Source: Tolypeutes matacus
Taxonomy: Eukaryota; Chordata; Mammalia; Cingulata; Chlamyphoridae
NCBI GenBank assembly: GCA_026826555.1
Contig: JAKSZT010054568.1
Location: 10,681,963 to 10,745,962, forward strand
DNA: 64,000 nt
Reading direction: 5' to 3'
A model generated the notes under the pieces. The model did not search any database. It saw nothing but the letters and a program-made list of their open reading frames with translations, and was not told the origin of the DNA. Of this stretch, positions 1 to 11,779 are shown one piece after another. Position 1 is the first letter of the stretch; the number at the start of each line of letters is the position of its first letter. The position numbers were made by a program, and so were the translations under genes.

Positions 1-1012
1 CGGGCTCCTTGGCGCCCTGCCCTGGCCCTCGAGCCGCTCTCCTGGTGGTCAGCACGGCAGCCAAGCAGCCGTGTGCTAGTCGTCACGGAAGACTCAGGAC
101 ACTTTACGTGCAGGAGGACCTGTGTATTCCACCTTTCTACAGTCACGAACCCTTTGTGAATGCAGTGGAAGCTAAGCAAACTCGCCCCAGGATAAGGACA
201 GGCACGCATGTCCACACCCACGTGCGTGCGCACACCCGATTTTGCACATAGCGTCGGGGGTCTTTCCACATTCCCTTGGACAGCGGCTCTCCAGCCTTGG
301 CGTGCACACATCGGAATCTCTGGGGCTCCTTAGAGCACTGCCTCGAGTCCCTGGTTTGGGGCTGCCCTGCTGCTGCTGACTTGGGGATGACACTTTAGGG
401 ACAAAAGCCCTTTTCTAGTGATACCCTCCTATATTTTAGATCGATTTAGATAGGTGAGTTCTAGCACAGAGAGACGCCACTCAGCGAGTAAGTGGCAGAG
501 CTGGTAATGTCAAGTCCTACCCACCCCAGCCCGGTCCAAGACCAGGTGCCTGCCACGGACCCAGAGCTTGTGAGGAAAAGCCACGAAGGCAGGAGCTGCT
601 CGTGGTCAGAGGAAGTGCTGAGGGTGTCAGGGACGCATCTTCATCATGTGGGCAGGGGTGGAAGGAGGGCTTGGGGGTGACTGATGTGGGCTGGGTCCGG
701 GAGGAAGCTTGGAAGCAGGAAGAGGATTCCCAGCATCGCCCGTCTGAGACGTGCCTGGGCCGTGCTGGCCACCGTGTGCGCATTTTACTGTTGGTCTATC
801 TACCTCGGACCCCAGCAGTGGCACATGCCCGTTCACACAAGAGGAAAGGGGATAAGCGTTCCGTCCAGCACTGTACCACGTGTGGGAAGAAGAACCCTCT
901 GCCTTTTGGTACTGCTTCGTGTTTGTGTGAAAAATGTGCTTCGTCCAAGGTGCTGGTCAAGTGCGCAGTGGGCTCACTGGTCTCCTAGCAGAAGACGCCA
1001 TGCTGGGAGGCG
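1..1012. other. GC-rich unique DNA, nothing recognised
   Basis: The stretch is GC-rich and has scattered CpGs but no array dense enough to call an island. A short piece near 455-515 resembles the 3' half of an antisense MIR. Several overlapping open frames exist on both strands, which is expected in GC-rich DNA, and none looks like a known protein. Confidence 0.4.
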
Positions 1013-1289
1013 TGCTCTGTGGGGCCGACGGAACAATCTAGAGCGACTGATGGTGACTGCTCTGTGGGGCCGACNNNNNNNNNNTAGAGTGACTGATGGT
1101 GACTGCTCTGTGGGGCCGATTGTACAGTCTAGAGTGACTGATGGTGACTGCTCTGTGGTGGGGCCGATGGAACAATCTAGAGTGACTGATGGCTACTGCT
1201 CTGTGGGGCTGATGGAACAATCTAGAGTGACCGACGGCGACTGCTCTGTGGTGGGACTGACGGAACAGTCTAGAATGATGGACGGTGAC
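1013..1289. repeat. Minisatellite, 45-48 bp unit, about 6 copies
   Basis: Units begin with GGGGCCGA-like starts at 1021, 1066, 1112, 1160, 1205 and 1252. Most spacings are 45-46 bp; a GTG insertion lengthens two units to about 48. Copies differ by a few substitutions, so the array is imperfect. A 10-N gap (1075-1084) lies inside, so the true copy number may differ. I could not trace the unit to a known transposon. Confidence 0.9.
1075..1084. other. 10-N assembly gap inside the minisatellite
   Basis: A run of ten Ns interrupts the second and third repeat units. Its round length suggests a placeholder and not a measured distance. Confidence 0.95.
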
Positions 1290-1954
1290 GGTGAACGCAG
1301 CAGGCTGGCACCACCCGGGGCACAGTCCTCTCCACCTCACAGGGCACCCGTGGGCCAAAAATAATATTGAAGAGACACATGGAAAAACAGCATTTACATC
1401 GCATTAGAGGGGAAGCGGGTGAAGGCATGGAGACGCCTCGCAGATGCACAGCATGTGGTGTCTCCACCTCAGGGACTTGAGTTGCAGACCCTGGCAGTGG
1501 GTTTAGGGGAGAGAGAGGGGACAGGAAGTGGCCTGGCATGGAGGAAGCAGGTCACGTTTACAATGTTCCCTTGTCAGCATTAAATGGTGGGAATCTCTGC
1601 TTTGTCTTTCTTGGTTTCGCAGAAGGAAGCTTTCCTGTGCTTTCTGTGTTGAGGACTGAGCCTGGCATGGCACGGAAGCAGGACTGGGGAGTAATGGAGA
1701 AAGCACGGGTCCCTGAAACTGGCCGTGGAACCTCTAGTCCTGCTCCACCCCACATGCTCCGAGGGGCCTTGGGATGGTCAGGCCACCTCCAGGGCTTCGG
1801 TCCCAGCCCAGGACTGTCTTGGAGGCCCTCACAGCTCTAAACGTCCACAATTCTCTGGGCCCGGGAGGTGGCCTGTGGGAGCAAGAGCGAGCGAAGGGGG
1901 CTTGAGGTCAGGGTTGCAGTGCGGGCGAACAAGCAGGGCGCTCGTCTAGTTAGG
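1290..1954. other. Unique DNA, nothing recognised
   Basis: Mixed-composition sequence with no repeat family, splice-flanked exon or conserved coding frame that I recognise. Confidence 0.4.
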
Positions 1955-2130
1955 GAGGCGGCAGGCTCCGGCACCCTTGAGATGCGAGCTTGAATTCTGG
2001 CTCAGCCACTAATAAGCAAGTTATTTGATCTCACTCACCTTTCGTTTCCTCAGCCATAAGGGGGGAACCCTGTGAACCAGAGATAACAAGCACCTGCTGT
2101 TGGGCAATGCTTTTAGGATGAGAGGAACTG
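1955..2130 (+). mobile_element. MIR SINE, sense
   Basis: The order of landmarks matches MIR: a 'gaattctggctcagccact' segment, then the core reading as loss of a few ions in 'caagttatttgatctcac', then 'gtttcctcagccataaggg' and a degenerate 3' end. MIR is an ancient tRNA-derived SINE mobilised by L2. This copy is strongly diverged and inert. Confidence 0.75.
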
Positions 2131-2173
2131 GGCAGAAAGCGGCTGATGGAACGGCAGGTGTTCAATCAAGGGT

Positions 2174-2216
2174 AGCTCCTGCTGCCACTGCTGCCACTGC
2201 TGCCACTGCCACTACC
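2174..2216. repeat. Short (TGCTGCCAC)n repeat
   Basis: A 9-bp motif built from TGC and CAC triplets is repeated about four times. Confidence 0.75.
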
Positions 2217-2648
2217 AGTTATGCCTCGTGTGCCCAACACCAAGCTAGGGCCTGGCAGCAAATGCGTTAGGAAAACTTCCTGCCCTCAGGACGCTCATGG
2301 CCTGATAGTGTGGCCCAAACATCGTCCCCACCAGTGTGGGGCCAGAATGGCAAAGGCTGTAAGAGACAGACCAAGGAATTGCCCAGGGGGCTTAGAACCA
2401 GAAGGAACTTCTGACTGGGCAGGAGACAAGCCTCCCCGGGGGAGTTGCCCTTGGGCTCCGTGGTATTTGGACTCGAGTGATAAAAGTGTCCGAGGGAGAG
2501 TGTGTCCATCTGCTCAGCGACCACCACCCACCCACCTGTCTCTGAGCACACACTAGTCATGTATCGGCTGCTTTGCTTTCCTTAGGATGGATCTCGTTTT
2601 ACTCAGATCTTCCCAGATTTCAACTCTCCAGCCAGGTCGCTTTTCCCA
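2217..2648. other. Unique DNA, nothing recognised
   Basis: No repeat or coding signature seen. Small open frames on both strands have no recognisable domain. Confidence 0.35.
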
Positions 2649-3066
2649 TGTGGAACTCTGTACCCAAGAAAAACACCTTCTTAAACTTAAGCCTTTCCTG
2701 TGGGTGTGACCCCTTGTAAACTGACCATTCAATGAGGCTACTTCAGTTAAGGGGTGGCCCAGCTGACTCAGGATGGGCCTTCATCCTATTCCTGAAGGTC
2801 TCATAGGGAAAGTCACAGAGACAAAAAGACAGGCAACCTGGAGGTAAAAGGAGAAGCCAGCAGAGGCATTGCCAGGTGGCAGAAAAACCAAGGACCGAGG
2901 CTCACCGGCAGCCAGCCCCAGAACGCCAGTCTTCTGGGAGACAGCATTGCCTTGCTGACGCCTTGATTTTGGACTTCTTCTAGCCTCAAAACCATGAGCC
3001 AATAAATGCCCATTGCTTAAACAACTCATTGCATGGTATTTGATCTGGCAGCCAGGAGACGAAAAC
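2649..3066 (+). mobile_element. MaLR/MLT1-like LTR (group B), sense
   Basis: It starts with TGTGG and shows the group's landmarks in order: 'cagttaaggggtggcccag', 'atgggccttcatccta', 'gccttgattttggacttct', then 'ccatgagccaataaatgcc' with an AATAAA signal at 3001-3006, and a terminal 'ggcagccaggagac'. The 3' layout is typical of ERVL-MaLR LTRs. Six other group B pieces occur in this window. No exact target duplication could be read. It is a decayed LTR with no internal region beside it. Confidence 0.7.
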
Positions 3067-3214
3067 CCCAACCTAGAGGGGCGGTGGTGTGGGGAGAGGC
3101 TGAAAGGAGACTCCCTGCAGGGGACAACCCGCAGCTCCCCTCCACCTCTCCTTGCAGCTGTCCTCTCTCCTGACTCCACTCTCCTGGTTTAGAGTCCTCT
3201 TGGCCAGCATCCCA

Positions 3215-3325
3215 CCAGATGTGACCAGCATGGGACAGTCACTCGCCTTCCCTGAACCTCAGTTTCCTCCGTAGAACTTCTTGTCTCCGTGGGTTGGGCT
3301 AGATATAGGAATTTAAGATTCTGTG
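3215..3325 (+). mobile_element. MIR fragment, sense
   Basis: Contains the MIR core and its 'cctgaacctcagtttcctcc' tract followed by a short degenerate tail. The 5' tRNA-like part is not visible. Confidence 0.65.
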
Positions 3326-5789
3326 ACACATTCAGAATGTGCCTCTATTGGGTTTAGCCATCTCCCACAGATGAAATTGCTTGTTCCCTGGTCAAAAGGC
3401 TTGACCATCACTAGAAAAGAGCTCTTAAAATGTTGTGACTGGCCCGTCTCTTCTGGGACGCCTGGGAGATGCTGCGTCACTGCGTTTAGAAGGCCTTGGT
3501 TTATTCTATTACTCATTTATTCATCAGTTTGCTCATTCATCAAGAGTCTTGTTGACACAAATGATCTTTCATTGGGACTGACCTTTGTTATCGGTTCAAA
3601 CTGTGGCTCCTGGCCTCTCTTCTTTTTACCTAGCTTATCATGACTTCTTGACCAGGTGACTGCCTATTCCTTTGGTTTTCTGACATAATCTTCATCTGGT
3701 GAATTTTTTTCAGAATAGCTAATTTGCTCCAATAAGAATTCTCTTTCTTGTTTCTTGCTGGGACTCCTTCACTGCAGGCTTTCTGGCTTTGGCCTCTGAT
3801 TATTCAACTGCCTTCCAATTCCAGCCTGAATTATCCTCCTCATAACCTTCTGGTCTCATTCCCCTAGAGTTGCCAACTCCCCTTAGCCCCATTCTCCAAC
3901 CGTCCAGAAGCTTCACTTTTCAGCAACTTGGAGTCTTGATTTGGTGATCATCAAGTGGGTAGAGCTCAGTGCTGGGTGAAACAAAACGCCCAGGTTGCCA
4001 GTTGCTAGTAAGCAATGCCTCCTATTTTCTGGTTGCACAGTTATTATCCCACAAAGGGCTCTACAGAACATAGCCTCTCCTTTCTCTCTTGCTTTTTTCA
4101 GAGTCCAAACAAGATGGTGCCAGGGCAGTGGCCATCAAGAGAGGAGGAGAAAGAAAGCAAGAGAAATAACCGATGAAGCAAACCAGGCACGGAGCCCGCT
4201 AAGGGATTGCTCCTGAGAAGAGCCATCTCTAGGGCTGTTTTATTGGTTCCACAGGTGCTCACACTGAAACCACACCTGTGGACACTGCGATGTGGGCCCC
4301 ACAGGTTCTAGCTGTGCCTTCTTATTTCTTCCAAATAGTATACCCATGGCAGGGGTGCAAACACACGCTCTTCTGCAATTAAAGGGCCTGCAGCTCCGCT
4401 CCTCCTTTCTTTTCCTCTTGGCCCTTCTACCTTCCAGCCCCCCTCTCCCCATTCTCCTTATATCCCCTTCCTTCATGAGGCCATGCTGTTTTGGCTCTTG
4501 GCTGTCTCTGGGTTTTCCTTCTCAGAGGCCTGGTGTTTCTTTGCACAGGCGGAGGAAGCTGCGCTGGCGTCATTTGGTCACAGGGCCATCCCTAGGTGCC
4601 ACAGCTGATCTTTAATCCCCTCTTACATATTGCCCAGCTCAACCGCTCCATTTTCACTTGTGTTTTAACCAAGAAAAGCTAGGTGAATTCTAAGTTAGTG
4701 GAGATAATTGAATGCACTTTGCCTAATTATGTTGTCTGAAATAATCCAGCACACCCTCTCCCCTCAGCCCCCCAAAATAGAAAATGTCAAACAGAAAATG
4801 TGAGATATGTGAGAACTGGAGGGAAAAAAGAAATTATTGCTGCACTAACCCAATACCCCGTTTTACGGAAGGAAGCTAGAGATTCAGAATGTCTGAGAAA
4901 TGAGCTTCGGAGCAGATGGCTTGAGTGGATCCCAAGAGCTCAGCAGGGCTCCCCTGGGGGCAGGAGCTTTCTCGTGGCTCCAGCCAGATTCCTCTGGTGC
5001 CTTCTAGAGTGAGTCTGCGGTTCCCAGGGTCTGTGGCTCCTTGGCGTTGCTGGGGGACCACGCCCTGAGAGTGGACTGTCTCCGCAGCCTGTTTTCTCTT
5101 CCTTCCAGGGCCAGCGTCTTCAGAAACCAGGAGAGAACAACAGTGATCTGGTAACTGATGGAAATGCACCTTGGGCTGGCCATTTAAAAATGATGAATTA
5201 AATGTAATGACTAGTTCCTCACTAGAGTCCCTTCCCTATTATGCATTTTGTAAGATTTTTATTACTTGCTAAGAATCTAAGTTATTTCCTCTCATTTTCT
5301 TGCAAAGGATGAGTTCAATATATCAGCTGTTCTCGTTTATTGCTAATTCTCTTTACCTTCTTATCTATTAGAAGACCCATTTTTCTCCTTGGTTTATCTT
5401 TGTTTCTGCTAAAGTGTTTAGAAAATCCTCTCTAGCCTTTTTACCACTTAAAAATTACCCTTCCATTTTTATTACCTGAGTCTTTCTGATTTGGCCTTTA
5501 GCTGAGTGAAAATCAAATTTCCTCCTTTATTCCAATCCTTTTTCATCACTAAATTTCTTTAAACTCATATAATTTTCGAACTCACTCTGCTAAGCTATAA
5601 TGGCAGTTTCTGTTTTCATTCTGTCTGGATGGTGTGGAGCTGAGATTCCATTCAACTCAGTGGGATGAACTTAAACTGAGCAGCTACCAACTAATGCAGG
5701 GGACGTGGCGGCCCCGGGCAAGCACTCAGTAGGCACCAGCACATGGCCCTAGGTTTACAAAGAACCACTGGAAAACACCCGTGACCCTT
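3326..5789. other. Unique DNA, 2.4 kb
   Basis: Mostly AT-moderate unique sequence. A weak antisense MIR core is visible at about 4840-4905. A pyrimidine-rich stretch lies around 4380-4560. Several 60-110 residue open frames exist but none resembles a known protein or is bounded by convincing splice sites. Confidence 0.4.
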
Positions 5790-6165
5790 GGCAGTGCCCT
5801 CATGTCACCTCCACAGGAAGCCCAAGTCCCTGAGATGGAACCCAAGGCTGTCTGTGACCTGGCCCCTGTCCTCTGAGCCTCCAGCCTCAGTTGCCACTTC
5901 CCTAGCCATAGGGGATTGCAACTTGGCCTGGAGATTCAGTATGATCGCTAATCCTTCCATTTCCCGTGTCACCTCTTCTCAAAGTCTTCACCTGATGCTT
6001 GTTTTTCTCCCGAAGTCCTCAATTCCTTCTTCTGTGCTCTTTTCTGTACCTTATATGGAATCTGTTCTTGTACTTATCATGCCATGTTGGGGCTGTTTAC
6101 AAGTTGCCCTCTCTCTCTTTTGCTAATAAATTTTGAGTTTCTCAAGAGCAGTACTTCGCCTTCTT
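5790..6165 (+). mobile_element. L2 LINE 3' fragment, sense
   Basis: Pyrimidine-rich L2 3'-end landmarks are seen: 'acctggcccctgtcctctga', a cysteine-poor relic of the ORF2 end, then 'gctaataaattttgagtttc' and 'gtatcccccagt'. It is highly diverged, as expected for L2, which died before placental radiation. Confidence 0.6.
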
Positions 6166-6249
6166 CCAAACTGTATCCCCCAGTTTCTAATTTGCCACTC
6201 ATCAAATTTTGTCAAATTGATAACACTGGGCGTAATCAGAAAGCTGTAT

Positions 6250-6700
6250 CTCAGAGGTAAGGATGACTGATAGAGTGACCTTGAAGGGAGGAATTTTTAT
6301 GGATGCAGAGATTCAGGAAGATTTCATGGGGGATGTAACATTTATAACCAAACCATGAAGGCTGATGAGCTTTTATGCATCAGGAAAACAGGATGGAGGG
6401 AATACTTTTACCAAAAGGCAGAGTGGCAAAATTCAGAGTCTTTATTTTGGACAACAGTGAGCCTTTTGGTGTGGTGGAAGCAGGCATTTTGGTGTGAAAT
6501 GGATGGTGTCACTCATACATTTATTCCTTCCAGAAATCTTTTTTGAGCACTGCTATGTATTTTGTAACAGAAGACAAAAAAGGTGGGACAGATCATGGAG
6601 GGCTGCTACAGTATTAGCAGTAGAGTCCCAAGAAATGGGGCGAGGAGAAACTGAGCAAATGATGGGAAGTGGTCTTTCCTGAAGAACTGCGGAGCTGGCA
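6250..6700 (-). mobile_element. L2-like relics, antisense
   Basis: Purine-rich sequence resembling antisense L2. A second antisense L2 start is suggested at about 6512-6565 by 'catttattccttccagaaat' followed by 'gagcactgctatgtatt'. The two pieces may be separate copies. Divergence limits certainty. Confidence 0.45.
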
Positions 6701-6722
6701 CCCCTGGGTCCATGAATGGAGT

Positions 6723-7173
6723 TGTGGAAGATTGAATTACACACTCTAGCGAAAGGATGCACTTACTCTTAATCCAAGTCCCTTTGGGTGTGAATTGGCC
6801 TGTAAGTGGGACCTTTGGCAGGTGTTATTAAGGTGAGGCCACCTGAACAGGGGAGGGTCTTCATCTGTATCACCAGAGGCCTCATAAAGTGAAGACACCA
6901 GAAGCCAGACACAGAGAAAGCCAGAGGCCAGCGGAAGCCGGAAGCGCAGACACAGGGAGAGAGAGCCGTCCCTGCGACGGGCAGCAGAGGTGCAAGCCCG
7001 GGAGCCCCGAGTCGGGCAGCAAGCCAGTGCCCGCACGCTCCAGACTGTGGGGAGAAAGCTGGGCCTTGGCGACACCTTCATCTTCCCGACTTCCAGACCG
7101 TGAGCCAGCTGATTCCCGTTGCCGAGCCCGTCCGTGCAGTGATATTTGTCATAGCAGCTGGCAAACTGAGACA
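6723..7173 (+). mobile_element. Solo LTR, group B, with perfect 5-bp TSD
   Basis: A 451-bp LTR starts TGTGG and ends GAGACA. It is flanked by the exact 5-bp repeat GGAGT at 6718-6722 and 7174-7178, the duplication size used by ERV integrases. Internal landmarks match the group B copy at 2649: 'aagtgggacctttggcagg', 'gacttccagaccgtgagcc', 'catagcagctggcaaactga'. There is no adjoining internal region, so it is a solo LTR left by recombination. The expected AATAAA is mutated. Confidence 0.8.
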
Positions 7174-9369
7174 GGAGTGCACGTCCTCGTTAACCTGAGC
7201 CTGGAAAAGAAGTGACACAGCTGAAATGTTGCCTCAGAAGTCTCTGTGCCCCGCTTTCTCCCACGTTTTTGGGTGCCACCCTTGGTTCTCCTTCCTCCCT
7301 TTATGGCCTTCTTCTGAGAGCATCTAGCGGCTGACTCTGATGACTTAGTAAAGATCCTGACTACTCTGTCCCTTTTCTAAGTCAGAGCTGGCTTTGAGGT
7401 GTGGAAAACTTTGCTCCCTGAAAGTGGCCAGCAGGTGAGAGACCCACAGATTTGGGGGGTGGCTCCCTTCCCAGGCTCCTGGGTCGCCTCTCTCTCCAGG
7501 TAAACCTTGGCCTGATAGCTGGGACGAGGGGAACAGAAAAGCTGTGATCCTGCCTTGTAAAGGGCCCTGGAAGGAGGAAAACAGCCTCCACAAGCCCAGG
7601 CCCAAGTTCCCAGGTCAGGATCACACCAAGCATAGTCACTTTTAAGGTACTGGGTGGGAAAACCGCCAGCGTTTCTATCGGGAGCCCACGAATGGCCAGC
7701 ACAGTTGCTAGTTAAATGGGCCTGGAAGATATTCTGTGTCGAGAATACGTGTTGCTGGGCAGAGAACATTCTAAACGGCAGCTGCTGCTGAGCGAGGCAG
7801 CCAGAAATTTAACCCTTCTCTGTTTTATTTAACCAAGAACGAAACAATTAACCTGCTTGTTCAGTCATGTGGCATTTGTTTACAATACATTGTGTGTGCA
7901 AGACGCCGAGCCAGTGAGACTCAGGGACATCCCAGCTGGACAGCAGAGGTCCCACGGCCCCTTGGGCAGCTCTAGAACTGGACGGGGAGAGCCAGGCTTT
8001 GTGGGGCCTGTGGATTCCACAGCTCTGCTTCCACTAGCATACAAAAGACATGTGGGCATATTTCACGCACCCCTCCTAGGGCCTGGGAAGTGAGCATCTG
8101 TGAAGCTGAAGCTCCGAAGTCTTCGCGGCAAATTCATTTCTGCTTAGGGGCTGGGAGGCATCCCCAAGTCATGTTTCAGTTACGCCTCAGGACTTGGAGC
8201 CCCTGCTTGAAACTGAGACAAGTGCATTCGGTGTTACAGTCTGTGCGTCTCTTTTGAGAGCCCTAATACCAGGAAATGGAGAGTGGTTTGGCTTACGGAC
8301 ATTAAAATTTGAAAACGTGCCTGCAGATTGCACTCAAAGTCCCCGATGTCTGCAAGACGTCGGCCTTGAGGCTCGCTCACGGTGCCTGGCGTGGAGATGG
8401 CGTGCCCACCGAGCTCCGGCTTCTCAAGGTGCCGGGCTCCTCGGTCGAGGTGGTCTCCAAGGCCCTCCCTGCACACGGGCCCCTCCTGCCCCTTGCGTCC
8501 AGGGTGGGCCTGGGGCTGCGTTACCCTAGAGCAGGGGCTCCCGGCCAGGGGTCCGGGAGTTTGAACTGAAACTCAGAGCAGCATGGTCCTTGAGGGGCGG
8601 GGTCGGTGTGGGCGGGATGTATTTATTGGATCACACACATAGAGTGTGGGCTTAGTAGGGGTCCGTGCTTTGCCCCTGGCTGGCAGAGGGGTCTGCGGAG
8701 CAGAGCACGGAGGAGGGCAGGCCGCTGGCCTCGGAGGGGACAAAGTGGTGGCTCTGCAGCGCTCCCCTGGCCGTGTGCGGTGCCTTCGGCGAGACCTCGC
8801 CCCCGCCGTCTGCTCCGGGTGGCTTCCCCGGCCTCCTCGACGGAGGGCCTGTCCTCACAGTGGCCAGCCCAGGCTTGGTCGCCCGGCCCCGCGGAGTTGT
8901 GCTGGGTTATGTCCCTGTGTGTCCTTGGAAACACCAAGACCGCGTTTTCCCTTTGCTCCTGGAGGAAGCGACATTGCCTTCTGTACGGTCTGTGGGCGTC
9001 CTGCTGGCGTTGAGCACGGTTTGCCTGTTTGAGTCCCCACGTCAGCAAGCAGGGGCCCTGCTTTAGCTCCTGTTCACGCACGGGAAGAGCGAGCACCGGC
9101 TCATTCGCTCCCCAGCATCAGCCCGTCCGTAGCAATGGCACGGCCTTTGAGCCTAGACTCTTCTGACTCTGAATACTACATATTTGGTCAGATCAAAACT
9201 CCTGCTGCTTCGAAAAGAAAACTGAGCCCTGTCCGGCCGGACACTTCCAGCCCAGGCGTGCCCACGACGAGTTCCTTTCCCAGGAACTGAACTGACAGCC
9301 CACGCTGGTCCCGAAGGACCCCCCTCCCCGCCCAGGGCTCACACCTGCTGCTTTTCACTCACCACCGTC
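7174..9369. other. GC-rich unique DNA, 2.2 kb
   Basis: No transposon recognised. CpG density rises between about 8360 and 8900. Overlapping open frames up to 157 codons occur on both strands there, and several frames stay open at once, which points to base composition and not to coding. No known domain, signal peptide or splice-delimited exon was seen. Confidence 0.4.
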
Positions 9370-9885
9370 TTAATTGAGCCTGTTTTTTCTCGGGAATGGA
9401 AAGATCCCTTCCGATGCCAGACATTCATATTTCAGGAGATGTCACAAAATGGAGCTCATGTGCCAAAATGCTGGGCACAGTCCCCTGGCTAATGCGATGC
9501 TCTGTCTTCAAAATAAACATAGAATGGAGTTTCTGAGCTAATGCTTCCGCAACAAAAAATTATTCTGGAGTATTGGGATCATCAGAATAGGGTGGAGACG
9601 AGAGAGAGGGCAATCAATATTTCATTATCGCATCTCCGGAGGTTTCCAAAGCAATGGATACAGGAGAAGGGAAGCTTTTAAGATGAAAAAATGGTACATA
9701 TAAATGGCTCAGAAAAATAAGTATTTTCACATTTTACTTAGAGAAAAACGGTGTACATTTTAGCAGAGAAAAGTGGATATTTAAATAATTTATCAAACTT
9801 CTTTCCTTAGGGAAAATGCAGAGTAGTAACATCTCTGGAACTCTCTAGAAAGGGATACATTTTTAGTCTCTGTAAGTACAAAAGC
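9370..9885. promoter_or_regulatory. Candidate conserved non-coding block 1
   Basis: Repeat-free, AT-rich, and free of long open frames. It has ATTA/TAAT-type sites, for example around 9611-9635, and a TTTAAATAATTTAT stretch near 9780. This texture is common in developmental enhancers. The call rests on composition and absence of repeats only; no cross-species comparison was possible. Confidence 0.3.
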
Positions 9886-10469
9886 ACCTAAACTAAGAAA
9901 GGCAGAAGAAGAGTGGCAACGACATCAACCTGGAATGAAAGACACGGCAGTTTACGCGCTGCCACCTGCTGCCTGTGCCCTAGTGGGCCGGCTGCCTGCT
10001 CCTCCCGGGGGGCTGGGTCCCCCCATGTGGGACGTCCAGGAGGGGAGCCTCCTGGGCTGCTGGGGGCTCTGGGCTCACCCAGCCTCGTTGCTCGCCTGCC
10101 CTGAGTGCACCAGGCCTCGGAAGCATTTCCATGCAACTCCAGGGGCCTCAAACAATGGCTGGGAAATCCCTGAACTTCACTTTCAGGTTATGTGATCGAA
10201 TTGTATGCGATGCTTTACAAGACAAAAGAGAGAATTAGCTGCTAGAGGAGCCACAGCACTGTCACGGTGCATGAATGAGAGCTAGTGTCTCCAACCTCGG
10301 CCCCACCTCCCCAGGGCCCTGCAGCCCTGCTCCGCGAGCGGGATTGCACTGCTGGCCCCCCCGTGCCCCTACAAAGGTCCCGCCAAGCCTCCACAGCCGA
10401 GCACTGCTCCTGTGTTGCTGGGCCATGATTTAAACTCAAAATTCCAGTCAAAAGAAATGGCAAGAGGAC
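9886..10469. other. GC-rich unique DNA, nothing recognised
   Basis: Sits between two AT-rich blocks. Open frames on both strands appear composition-driven. No repeat recognised. Confidence 0.35.
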
Positions 10470-10940
10470 TCTGCAGTGTTTTTCTTAGCAGCTAATTGGT
10501 CTGCTGTGCTTAGGATGGGCTTCCAGATACGTGCTGTGGAGCCAGCCCCCGTAATACAGCACGGAGGACGATCTGTTAGTGTGGAGGTGTAGGAGGGAGA
10601 TGACGAAGCAAAAAATTAAACTGCCGTGAGAAACAGAATAAAGCAGCTCTTAAAATACAAGCTGCAAATTATCAGATTGAATAATGCAAAGGGTAGCTCG
10701 GCATTTAGAATGTGGAGAACACGGATATTATTAATATGTCCTGGCTGAGCTGAAGCGAGCCCTATATCGTCCTGAGTAGTGGAATGGGACTGCACTGCCC
10801 TTCCCAGAGCAACTGCAGAGCCTGGGAAATCCTGAGCCGATGCAGCTGAGAGTTCGAGATAGGAGCCGTTAAGTAATTCATGCTACGGTGTTAAGGACCA
10901 CTTTTCCCAGAGTAATAGTAATTCTGGTGTTTTATTGCTG
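10470..10940. promoter_or_regulatory. Candidate conserved non-coding block 2
   Basis: A repeat-free block with homeodomain-type cores, including GCTAATTGG at 10491-10499, an AAAATTAAACTG stretch near 10612 and TAATTCATG near 10876. No open frame of note. It could be an enhancer; this is inferred from texture alone. Confidence 0.32.
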
Positions 10941-11779
10941 ACTGAGTGAGAGGTACCTTGAGTTTCTTAGCTTTCTTTGTCTTCTATTTGAAACGTTGTT
11001 CAAACATAAGCCACATAATATTCATTTCCTTTTTTTGGTAAAATTTTCCATTCTTTCAGCAATTAAGTCTTTGTTCATTTGCTTCATCAGTTAAGTACTT
11101 ATCACTAATTTCCCCAAACTCTTCAAAATACCTGTAGATCCTCTTTCAATGCAGTTAAACACATCAGGTAAGACACCCGTTCCAAATCCCCATGTTTCTT
11201 CTTGGAAGCATTCTTCTGCAGGCTTCCTTCTGGAGTGCATCGCTGCCCCCTGGCCAGGAAGGGGCTGTTTGCCTCCTGCCTGTAAGAGTTCCCATGTTCT
11301 GGATCTCACATCGTCTTCTTGGTTTACTTTCTCATCTTGGTGGAGCACATCCTCTAGGAGCTTCCTGAGTAACTAAGTAAGAAAGCTATCTTATTTTTTG
11401 AGTTTCTACAAGATGATAAGTTAATTTAAAAGGATGACATGCATAGAAATGTAACTTTGGGAAATTAAAAGAAACTCTCTTAAGTAATACTTGGATCAAA
11501 AAAAATTTAATTGTGAAATCACCAACTAGAGAACAATGAACACTGTGTCTCATTCAGGGACCCTGCAGGACACAGCAGTCCATCCAGATGGTTCGCCTGC
11601 AGAGATTCCAGGGAAGTGACTACTTACTGAGTTAAAGGAACCTACAAGCAAGGCTGAGGCTCTCGAAGACAACAGGAAACTGATCTTACCCCTGAGGTGA
11701 GGAAATGGTGTTAGGGGAATCCAGGAGGGCTGCCGTGGCTGGAATTGCTAGAATGACATGGGAGGATGGGGCAGAGCTC
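10941..11779. other. Unique DNA, nothing recognised
   Basis: AT-rich to mixed sequence without a repeat family I can name. Confidence 0.35.

Noticed and set aside
602..988. 128-codon frame with a cysteine-rich C-terminus resembling a zinc ribbon (CTTCG...CLCEKC)
   Set aside because: The cysteines do not follow a known family spacing, other frames are open at the same place, and there is no splice or promoter context.
684..1364. 226-codon frame through the 45-bp minisatellite
   Set aside because: Its repetitive part is the translated tandem array, and it crosses an N gap.
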